From positions 1 through 5,838 of the forward strand of contig JAEXBK010000141.1 in NCBI GenBank assembly GCA_023394035.1: a stretch of DNA of 5,838 nucleotides, read 5' to 3'. Under the pieces are notes generated by a model. It was not told where the DNA came from, made no database searches, and saw only the letters and a list, made by a program, of their open reading frames with translations. The position numbers and the translations under genes are program-made. This DNA comes from Bacillota bacterium. GTDB taxonomy: Bacteria > Bacillota > Clostridia > Peptostreptococcales > Anaerovoracaceae. This document shows, piece by piece, positions 1 through 5,324 of the stretch (its first letter is position 1; each line of letters begins with the position of its first letter).

Positions 1-1102
1 CCATTAGACCGCGCATAAACATGAAATGCTCATCACCGAAAATGTTATAAAGATAGCGAAAATTTTCGACCGGCGGCTTTATATTTCTGATATGATTGAA
101 GTTTTCATCGTATATTCCGATTTGTCTTTCGGGGAGATTCTCTTCTGCTTTTACAATATCTTTAAGATAGACTATCTCCATCAAATTATCAGTATATATA
201 TGCTTGCCGTCATAGTACGCATCACAACGCTCCGCAAGCTTCAGCAAGGCTTCTTCTTTTAGGGAACTGAGGTCTATTTTAATCAGATTCAAATCACTAT
301 CCCTATAGAGCATGGTGTCTTCGATGAAGGTGCAAATGTCACCAAGTTTTTCGGATATCTTGTCAAGCTTACCGCTCGATATATCAAATCTGTAGACTCC
401 GCCACTTGACGAGTTTTGATTGGAATCATCAACAGCCGCAAAGTAGACATGTTTCTTGTATCCGCGTGGTGCACCGCTTGTTTGCATCTCATAGATGAGT
501 TCGGGTTCAGCGCCCTTATCGAGCTTAATCCTATAAAGCTCGGTTCGTTTATTGTTGTTATATGACGTATAATACGCATAGCCGCGATGGATCATAGGAA
601 AGTATATGTTACTGCTGTAAACATCACTGCTTGAGCCTTCTGAAAAATCACTTTTGCTTATTCTGCACACCTTTTCGTGCTTGCTGCCGTCGGGCGATAT
701 GCTTTCAAAATACGTTTCATAGGCATTCCCCGTGAACTCGGAAGAGAGAACGTAGATGTTGTTATCGCTAAAGAAAATTGATGAAGAGTTATGATTCGTA
801 ACGCGGGCGTTACAGTCCGGCGAAGAACTGTCATGCTTGCAGTTAGCCCTTGTACAGAGGGGGACGCTTTTTTTCGTTTTTGCATCAAAATACATGATCA
901 AATAGTTCATTGAGTCGAGATAATAATATCCGGCTTCGCCCTTTGCTATTTCATGAGATGTATAGAAAAAGTTCTGGTCGTCAAAAGCATAATCGACATC
1001 TTCGCTGTATACTTTTTCCTTATTGCATGAGCAGAGCGAAAAAGAAGCGATAACAAGAACTGCGACTACAGTAAGCTTGGTGAAAATTTTAAGTGGCTTC
1101 AT
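1..1102 (-). CDS. Large secreted lipoprotein, DUF5050-like/beta-propeller-type, 3' end cut by window edge
   Basis: An uninterrupted minus-strand frame runs from the ATG at 1102 to the left edge (367 codons, no stop), so the C-terminus is missing. A strong AGGAG site (1109-1113) lies 6 nt before the ATG. The N-terminus (MKPLKIFTK, then a hydrophobic stretch to about residue 23) ends in LCSC, a lipobox with Cys26 as the lipidated residue, so the protein should be anchored outside the membrane. Residues 81-99 carry PLC-x4-CKH-x6-CNA. From memory this signature recurs in many Clostridia lipoproteins of unknown function. The rest has repeated short blocks such as YYYLDS, NIYVLS, YAYYTS, VYFAAV and HIYTD, followed by turns and 'YRIKLD' or 'YRFDIS' strands, as in DUF5050-like propeller repeats. 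The fold is inferred. It follows the 1159-1545 gene by 56 nt and is probably cotranscribed with it. No catalytic residues or ligand can be named. Confidence 0.85.
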   Translation of the reverse strand, partial: MKPLKIFTKLTVVAVLVIASFSLCSCNKEKVYSEDVDYAFDDQNFFYTSHEIAKGEAGYYYLDSMNYLIMYFDAKTKKSVPLCTRANCKHDSSSPDCNARVTNHNSSSIFFSDNNIYVLSSEFTGNAYETYFESISPDGSKHEKVCRISKSDFSEGSSSDVYSSNIYFPMIHRGYAYYTSYNNNKRTELYRIKLDKGAEPELIYEMQTSGAPRGYKKHVYFAAVDDSNQNSSSGGVYRFDISSGKLDKISEKLGDICTFIEDTMLYRDSDLNLIKIDLSSLKEEALLKLAERCDAYYDGKHIYTDNLMEIVYLKDIVKAEENLPERQIGIYDENFNHIRNIKPPVENFRYLYNIFGDEHFMFMRGLM

Positions 1103-1158
1103 AATGGACTCCTATAAAAATATGGCATATAATACTTAAATTTATAATATGATGTTAT

Positions 1159-1545
1159 TTAGCTTGCAACTGTAACAGGTCCTATTTGTGAGCCGTCTAT
1201 TGTTCCTCTGCCGATAGCATATTCGAATGTATATATTGTAAAATATGTAGACGGTTCGTCATATCGACATGTTAAACTTCTGGTTTTTGTCATAGGCTTT
1301 GTTACCGTTTGTGTATAGTGATATCCTGTACCGGTTACGGCATTTAGTACATATACTCTAACATCCATTCGTGCACTTATATATGTAGTATTACTTGTAA
1401 ACACTCGTGTGCTCGCACTGTTATCACTGACATTAATTTGCAAATTGCTTCCATAATAGCTTCCTGCGTATGAAAATGTGCTGAACCCTAAGCAAAGGCA
1501 TAATACAAGCGCAACACATATGCTAATCAAGCTCTTCTTTCTCAT
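1159..1545 (-). CDS. Small secreted protein of unknown function (128 aa)
   Basis: The frame is open from an ATG at 1566, but the ribosome binding site AAAGGAG (1555-1561) lies inside that longer frame, 9 nt before the ATG at 1545. The 1545 start is therefore preferred, giving 128 residues. The N-terminus is a classical signal peptide: MRKKS, a Leu/Val/Cys-rich core, and a cleavage site after Ser-Tyr-Ala27. No lipobox or anchor is visible, so about 101 residues should be released or held in the wall. The mature part is rich in Thr, Ser and Tyr with alternating hydrophobic residues (for example 'ARMDVRVYVLNAV'), which suggests a small beta-sandwich. I do not recognise the family. It is the first gene after the second ECF-type promoter (1632-1660), with a leader of about 80 nt, and sits 56 nt ahead of the lipoprotein gene. 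It is probably a sigma-controlled exported product. Function unknown. Confidence 0.8.
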   Translation of the reverse strand: MRKKSLISICVALVLCLCLGFSTFSYAGSYYGSNLQINVSDNSASTRVFTSNTTYISARMDVRVYVLNAVTGTGYHYTQTVTKPMTKTRSLTCRYDEPSTYFTIYTFEYAIGRGTIDGSQIGPVTVAS

Positions 1546-1631
1546 CTTAATTTGCTCCTTTCGCATTACATGCCATATTTATAAAACAAAGTAAAAAATC
1601 TGCTATCTGTAAATTCACTTCCTCACTATAT

Positions 1632-1660
1632 ATAACGAATGAAAGCTGCAAAAGTGGACA
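1632..1660 (-). promoter_or_regulatory. ECF-type promoter ahead of the secreted-protein/lipoprotein unit
   Basis: On the minus strand, TGTCCA (1655-1660, -35) and CGTTAT (1632-1637, -10) are separated by 17 nt. The same boxes with the same 17-nt spacing occur at 3434-3462 ahead of the sigma gene. Identity extends to CACTTTTGC after the -35 box, ATATAGT after the -10 box, and an AAAATTT-TATA block upstream; the whole similar segment is 1625-1676. A -10 box beginning CGT is typical of ECF sigma factors. Transcription should start near 1625, giving a leader of about 80 nt before the ATG at 1545. Assignment to the neighbouring sigma factor is inferred from the shared motif. Confidence 0.7.
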
Positions 1661-1698
1661 CCGGTATAGAAATTTTTTATAAATAAATATTTATGGCA

Positions 1699-2058
1699 TC
1701 ACGGGCAGGAGCTCGTGACGAACTTTTGGTCGATGACGCTTCCGTTGACAATCAAATAAACCTTAAGCGTATAGGTTTTACGGCGTATGACGGAGCGGAT
1801 TTTTTCCAGATAAATTTCATTATCCCCGGCAGCCTGCCATGTGATTAACCGGGTGTTACCTTGCCACAATTCCGCACGTAAAACGGCGTTGCTGACCCCC
1901 ATTGCTTGAGCTTTACAAATTGCGGTAGAGCCTGAAAAAATCAAACTCAGGTTAATAGAGTGGCTCCTTTTGATTTCAGAATCGGCATGTGAGACGGGTA
2001 TGAGCGTAAATAAAAATATTAACCCGATTAGTAAAACAATCTTGAGCTTTTTTTTCAT
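1699..2058 (-). CDS. Small secreted protein, third gene of the sigma operon (119 aa)
   Basis: The ATG at 2058 is preceded by AAAGGA (2068-2073) at 9 nt, with a second GGAG closer in. The signal peptide has a Lys-rich start (MKKKLK), a hydrophobic core of about 15 residues and a cleavage site after Ser-His-Ala25. The roughly 94-residue mature part contains the strand-like block 'INLSLIFSGSTAICKA', then 'LRAELWQGNTRLITW' and 'KTYTLKVYLIVNGSVID'. This pattern resembles, from memory, small Ig-like secreted proteins common in Clostridia, though I cannot name a family. Its only cysteines are Cys48 and Cys118, near the two ends of the mature domain, and they could form a disulfide. The gene starts 32 nt after the anti-sigma stop, so it is probably in the same operon. 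It could be a ligand or partner of the anti-sigma extracellular domain, or simply a regulated product; nothing in the sequence decides this. Confidence 0.8.
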   Translation of the reverse strand: MKKKLKIVLLIGLIFLFTLIPVSHADSEIKRSHSINLSLIFSGSTAICKAQAMGVSNAVLRAELWQGNTRLITWQAAGDNEIYLEKIRSVIRRKTYTLKVYLIVNGSVIDQKFVTSSCP

Positions 2059-2090
2059 ATCTCCAAATCCTTTCTTGCCTTATGAGTATA

Positions 2091-2798
2091 TTATAAATCC
2101 TTAATTTCCATGGCTTCGGCTATTTTCATAATGATTTCCTGATCATACTTTGAGAATAATTCAAACATAATATTGTTTTTTTCGTCAATCCATAAAAGAA
2201 CATTATATTCATCAGGACGCGGATCGAGATAGAATTCGCCGGTAACTCCTCGGACGTCTACCTCCAATGGAGAAGGGCTTTCACCTATAATACAAGACAC
2301 GGTGCCGTCGATCATATATGTGGCGCTAAAAAGAATCAGCTTGTTGTTTTTTTGAAGAGGCGTGAGTTGATATGTTAAAAACGGAAAATGGTCGGCTTTA
2401 ACTATTTCATATTCTCCCGGCAACCAGCCGAACTCGACTTCCGGCAGCCTGCTGCGTTCCGGATCGCCGAAAAAGGTGTAATCGACCGAATTTGGAGTTT
2501 CCGAACGGAGCCATCTGATGACATCTGCACGAGCTTCCGGGCTTACGGCAAAAACGACACCCGATGTGAGTGCAAGGCAAATCAGTATTGCTGCTGCCGT
2601 TTTTAGAAAATGCTTATAAAACGAGCGGCGCGCGGTGTGAGCTTTTATCTTGTCTTTGAAGCCCACGGGAAATTCGTGCTTCGGAATTTCGGCAAGAGGC
2701 GGCAGCTCGGAGAGCATGTCGCTGCGGACTGCTTCGAGTGCGGCTTTCAGGTCTGGGTCTGGTATTCTGTTATACCGTGTTTTCTGATTTTTCATCAT
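2091..2798 (-). CDS. Membrane anti-sigma factor with C-terminal DUF4367-type domain
   Basis: This is the predicted partner that holds the upstream ECF sigma factor inactive at the membrane. Residues 1-65 are cytoplasmic and include 'KHEFPVGFKDKIKAHTARR', a segment typical of these anti-sigma proteins. Residues 66-85 form one membrane helix. Residues 86-235 lie outside the cell and match DUF4367 in pattern: 'WLPGEYEIV' near 125, 'VRGVTGEFYL' near 182, 'LLWIDEKNNIMFELFS' near 201 and a terminal 'IMKIAEAME'. No HxxxCxxC zinc motif is present, so it is not a zinc-type (ZAS) anti-sigma factor. The first ATG overlaps the sigma stop as ATGA, which points to translational coupling. A GGAG site (2803-2806) lies 4 nt from this ATG and 7 nt from a second ATG at 2795, so the true start may be one codon later. 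Release by proteolysis or by ligand binding is possible; the signal is unknown. Confidence 0.85.
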   Translation of the reverse strand: MMKNQKTRYNRIPDPDLKAALEAVRSDMLSELPPLAEIPKHEFPVGFKDKIKAHTARRSFYKHFLKTAAAILICLALTSGVVFAVSPEARADVIRWLRSETPNSVDYTFFGDPERSRLPEVEFGWLPGEYEIVKADHFPFLTYQLTPLQKNNKLILFSATYMIDGTVSCIIGESPSPLEVDVRGVTGEFYLDPRPDEYNVLLWIDEKNNIMFELFSKYDQEIIMKIAEAMEIKDL

Positions 2799-3325
2799 TT
2801 ATCTCCATTTTCCGATGAAGTTAGAAGCTTTGCGAGAGCCGACTTTGCGCGCTGAATCCTTTTTAGCACGGTGCTTCTGTTTGTGGAGATTATATCCGCT
2901 ATTTCTCTGACGCTGAAACCTATGTCAAATCGCAGAATCAGAACGTCGCGATAAGCTTCGGGAAGCTGTGATATTATATATGCCAAGTCTTTATTTTGCG
3001 TAGAGGATGCCTCTGTCACAGTGCCGATAAGTTCATCCGTAATCTCGGAAGGAATTATCCTTTGCCGTTTTCGGAATATGTCGATTGCCTTGTTTCTTGC
3101 GGAGATAACGAGAAAGGCGCGTGCTTTTGGCGAGTTCGGATCATCAATTTTATCGAGGTGACGTGCTATGGAAATAAGCGCATCATGAACCGCGTCTTCA
3201 GCATCTTGAATGTCATGCAGCACGTCATTTGCAACATAGAAAAGCAGGTCGGCATAATTTTCGTATATAGTTGTGAATTTTGCTTTGTCAGACTCACTTT
3301 CTATAAGCGTCATGAAAATCAACAT
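2795..3325 (-). CDS. ECF-subfamily RNA polymerase sigma factor
   Basis: A small sigma-70 family factor (176 aa) with only regions 2 and 4, as in ECF sigma factors. Region 2 spans about residues 20-90: 'YENYADLLFYVANDVL', the acidic 'DAEDAVHDALI', then 'FLVISARNKAIDIFRKRQR', which recognises the -10 box. Region 4 spans about 112-168: 'LPEAYRDVLILRF', then the helix-turn-helix 'FSVREIADIISTNRSTVLKRIQRAKSAL' (residues 137-164), which recognises the -35 box. The start is uncertain. The ATG at 3325 has AAGGA 13 nt away, whereas the in-frame ATG at 3313 has AGGA (3325-3328) 11 nt away. The difference is four residues outside the conserved part. It is the first main gene of the operon, overlaps the anti-sigma gene by 4 nt, and lies behind an ECF-type promoter, so autoregulation is likely. 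Confidence 0.93.
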   Translation of the reverse strand: MLIFMTLIESESDKAKFTTIYENYADLLFYVANDVLHDIQDAEDAVHDALISIARHLDKIDDPNSPKARAFLVISARNKAIDIFRKRQRIIPSEITDELIGTVTEASSTQNKDLAYIISQLPEAYRDVLILRFDIGFSVREIADIISTNRSTVLKRIQRAKSALAKLLTSSENGDK

Positions 3326-3363
3326 CCTGTAGTTCGATTCCTTACTCTCTGTTCACATTTAAG

Positions 3364-3414
3364 TTATACAGATATATAATAATATACCGGATTCGAAAGT
3401 ACAAGTCTGCACAT
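3364..3414 (-). CDS. Possible 16-aa leader peptide in the sigma operon 5' leader
   Basis: Within the predicted leader between the ECF promoter and the sigma gene, an ATG at 3414 follows AAAAGGA (3420-3426) at 5 nt. It opens a 16-codon frame, MCRLVLSNPVYYYISV, ending in TAA at 3364-3366. The ribosome binding site is better placed than that of the sigma gene itself. Translation could affect downstream expression, and three consecutive Tyr codons stand out, but no attenuator hairpin is visible between it and the sigma start. The binding site would lie only a few bases from the predicted transcript start, and frames this short with a Shine-Dalgarno sequence can occur by chance, so confidence is low. 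Confidence 0.25.
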   Translation of the reverse strand: MCRLVLSNPVYYYISV

Positions 3415-3433
3415 TTTAGTCCTTTTACTATAT

Positions 3434-3462
3434 ATAACGAACGGGAAGAGCAAAAGTGGACA
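3434..3462 (-). promoter_or_regulatory. ECF-type (probably autoregulatory) promoter of the sigma/anti-sigma operon
   Basis: On the minus strand, TGTCCA (3457-3462, -35) and CGTTAT (3434-3439, -10) are separated by 17 nt. The motif is shared, with identical spacing, with 1632-1660. The similar segment covers 3427-3477 and includes an A/T-rich block just upstream of the -35 box that could act as an UP element. Transcription should start near 3427, leaving a leader of about 100 nt before the sigma gene. Having the motif in front of the sigma gene is the classical layout for an ECF factor that activates itself. Confidence 0.7.
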
Positions 3463-3477
3463 TCGATATAAAATTTT

Positions 3478-3852
3478 GCACATATTCCTCGGCACTCATT
3501 TTTTACAATTATAGCGCAATGCAGAGCAAAATATTTGTCAATTGTTTCCATATCCGACACTTGCCTTGTATCTTCCTTGCGTCGCACTTTCTTCTAAAAT
3601 CATGCATAAAATTTATTTATGCACGATTTCAGATTGAAGATCTACAGAAATCCTAATTTCAAGAGCGTTTCGTCACTATTTGCTCTTTTTTCGTGCATAA
3701 TTCTAAAATATACATAAAAACAAAATGATTTGCGAAGGCACAACGCACGGCGATGCGGAGGCTCGAAAAGGGAAGATCAAAGGCAAGAAGAGCTTGTTCG
3801 GGGTTTGTTTTCAAGCACCGGATATAAACATGAATTTCGTTAACAGTTAGCC
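3478..3852. other. Intergenic stretch with no convincing gene
   Basis: This 375-nt stretch separates the symporter stop from the sigma-operon promoter. No frame here has both a ribosome binding site and a recognisable product. It holds the palindrome at 3597-3629 and an imperfect 20-nt direct repeat (TTCTAAAAT...CATAAAA at 3592-3611 and 3701-3719). TTATGCACGA at 3617-3626 recurs inverted at 3691-3700. The part nearest the symporter (about 3730-3810) is richer in GC than the rest. For the symporter transcript, a weak terminator candidate is a 4-bp stem (TGCG 3744-3747 with CGCA 3731-3734) followed by a T-rich stretch at 3717-3730; it is not strong enough to list separately. Confidence 0.6.
3597..3629. 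repeat. 33-nt near-perfect palindrome
   Basis: The arms are AAATC-A-TGCATAAA (3597-3610) and TTTATGCA-C-GATTT (3616-3629) around a 5-nt centre, ATTTA. Thirteen of fourteen positions pair, with one A/C mismatch. Neither strand has a T-run directly after it, so it is not a typical intrinsic terminator. Its symmetry fits a binding site for a dimeric regulator, or a transcript-end hairpin. It lies about 135 nt upstream of the sigma promoter, far for direct repression, and 224 nt past the symporter stop. Confidence 0.6.
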
Positions 3853-5220
3853 CTATGCATCAAGTTTTTTAATGATTTCGGCGTGCTTTTCTCGGCCTAT
3901 CGGATAGAATAGTATCGCTGTGGCTGCGGCGAGCTCGAAGATTATCGGAATCACGGTCGTGCAGTTGAATATCCACGTCATGGCGGTTTCGGACTGGACG
4001 AGCGAGCTTCCGTCAAAGCCGGCAACCTTAAGAGCCGTTCCGAGTATGAGCGAGCCGATCCCGACCGCTGCCGCTTCGATTAATCCCTGAAACGAAACTA
4101 TGGTTCCCTGACGCGCTTTGCCGGTTTCGAGCCTGTCGTAATCGCATACGTCATAATAGATAGAAGGCATGAGCTGCCAGTAGACGCATGTGCATACCAT
4201 GAGTCCGAAAACAAAGGCGGCGAGCCCGAGCTTTCCTGTAACTCCGGTAAATCTTAAGGTAACAAGCACGGCGGCACCGGTCAGATAAAAGCCGGCTATT
4301 ACCTTTCTTTTGTCGAACATAAGCGTAAGCTTTCCGACTATCGGGAGAAAGAGTATAGCGAGAACGGGGCGTGCAATGAGAAGCAATGTAATAACACCTG
4401 TTGAAAGCCCGAGGTTATATGTGTAAAAATACATAACATCGGCTTGCAGCATCGCATAGCAAATCAGCGAAGCTGTGCTTGCTGCAATCAGATAGCGCAT
4501 GGGCTTAAGCATGGCAACCGAAATATATTCACCGAAGATGGTTTTGATGATGCCGTGATCTGAAGGCACAGACTGTGGTTTTTTGCACGGCGGATCCTTT
4601 TGCTTTGACGAAAAGAATGTCACGAGTATAGAAATAAACGAGATAAAGCCTAAAACCGCGCCCGTGATCGACCAAGCGGCACTGTCCGATGCTCCTTTTG
4701 ATACGAGAAAGCCGACGAATGCAGTCGGGATTATCATGCAGAGGATGTTGCCGATCATGTTGAAAAGTGAGGCGAAAAGTCTGAGGACCGTGCGTTCATC
4801 GTAGTCGGAAGTGTATTCGGCCCCGAGTGCGAGGTATGGCACGAAGAAGCCTGTATAGCTTGTCCAGAACAGCATTAGGACTATGCCGTAATAAACCGGC
4901 TTAAAAAACGCAGGAAGCTCAATATTGGTAAAGAGCATGAAGAGAGACAGGAAGAGCGGAACGGAAAAAATTATGATTAGGGGACGCCTGCGCCCGAATT
5001 TTGTTCCTATGCGATCTGCTAAAAAACCCATGACGGGATTAAAAAAAGCATTCCAAACAGCACCGAGCGCAGTGATTATGCCTGCCTTTGCCGGATCTAT
5101 CTTTGCGACAGTCGTAAGAAAGAACATCAAAAACATCCCGACGAGAGTATACGATACCGCATCGCCTACGGATGCCGAGCTGTAACCTAAATTGTTTCTG
5201 ACGGAATCTTTGTTTTTCAT
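3853..5220 (-). CDS. GPH-family (MelB-type) cation:sugar symporter, MFS superfamily
   Basis: A complete 12-helix-type carrier predicted to bring a glycoside, pentose or hexuronide into the cell with Na+ or H+. The start is set at the ATG at 5220, which has AGGA (5229-5232) 8 nt upstream. The open frame extends to a TTG at 5256, but that codon has no binding site and adds a non-conserved 12-residue tail. At 455 aa the length is normal for the family. Key motifs are 'NPVMGFLADR' followed by 'GRRRP' (residues 61-80, the MelB-type loop after helix 2), 'YLALGAEYTSDYDERT' (129-144), and 'YYDVCDYDRLETGKARQGT' (355-373). The central loop at about 205-240 is hydrophilic, as expected between the two six-helix halves. 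No glycosidase or sugar regulator is adjacent, so the substrate cannot be named. It is divergent from the iron transporter gene and probably a single-gene unit. Confidence 0.9.
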   Translation of the reverse strand: MKNKDSVRNNLGYSSASVGDAVSYTLVGMFLMFFLTTVAKIDPAKAGIITALGAVWNAFFNPVMGFLADRIGTKFGRRRPLIIIFSVPLFLSLFMLFTNIELPAFFKPVYYGIVLMLFWTSYTGFFVPYLALGAEYTSDYDERTVLRLFASLFNMIGNILCMIIPTAFVGFLVSKGASDSAAWSITGAVLGFISFISILVTFFSSKQKDPPCKKPQSVPSDHGIIKTIFGEYISVAMLKPMRYLIAASTASLICYAMLQADVMYFYTYNLGLSTGVITLLLIARPVLAILFLPIVGKLTLMFDKRKVIAGFYLTGAAVLVTLRFTGVTGKLGLAAFVFGLMVCTCVYWQLMPSIYYDVCDYDRLETGKARQGTIVSFQGLIEAAAVGIGSLILGTALKVAGFDGSSLVQSETAMTWIFNCTTVIPIIFELAAATAILFYPIGREKHAEIIKKLDA

Positions 5221-5275
5221 AGAACATATCCTATCAAAAAAATCGTGAGCTTTCAAGGGAAGCGGTGTAAGCGAG

Positions 5276-5304
5276 TTAGTTTTGTGGTATATTTGTTCTA
5301 TAAT
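5276..5304 (+). promoter_or_regulatory. Candidate housekeeping promoter for the FeoAB gene
   Basis: A perfect TATAAT (5299-5304) lies 20 nt before the FeoAB ATG. With a 17-nt spacer the -35 hexamer would be TTAGTT (5276-5281), a poor match to TTGACA. This would give a very short leader. No clear Fur- or DtxR-type palindrome is visible around it, although FeoAB genes are commonly iron-regulated. The -10 is good and the -35 weak, hence moderate-to-low confidence. Confidence 0.35.
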
Positions 5305-5324
5305 GAAAAAGAAAGTTGGTAATT

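Noticed and set aside
26..888. Several 70-100 codon frames on both strands overlapping the lipoprotein gene
   Set aside because: The uninterrupted 367-codon frame with lipobox and Cys/His signature is the coding frame; the others lack start signals and domains.
1681..1706. Hairpin at the end of the 1699-2058 gene (TCACG/CGTGA arms) as a terminator
   Set aside because: The stem lies mostly inside the coding sequence, is interrupted by a mismatch, and is followed by mixed A/T rather than a T-run.
3342..3587. 81-residue minus-strand open frame spanning the sigma-operon promoter
   Set aside because: It covers the conserved promoter boxes, has no recognisable domain and has an atypical composition. 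The promoter repeat shared with 1625-1676 explains the sequence better.
3661..3691. Terminator-like AAGAGC...GCTCTT followed by six T on the plus strand
   Set aside because: The stem is only 6 bp with a 15-nt loop, and there is no plus-strand gene upstream to end. On the minus strand there is no T-run after the stem.
3725..3850. 41-codon plus-strand frame beginning at an ATG at 3725, in the GC-richer part of the gap
   Set aside because: No Shine-Dalgarno sequence precedes the ATG, and the peptide has no recognisable feature. It may be a coding remnant, but nothing supports it.
5220..5256. TTG at 5256 as the start of the symporter
   Set aside because: No ribosome binding site precedes it. 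The ATG at 5220 has AGGA at 8 nt, and the family's conserved N-terminus begins after it.
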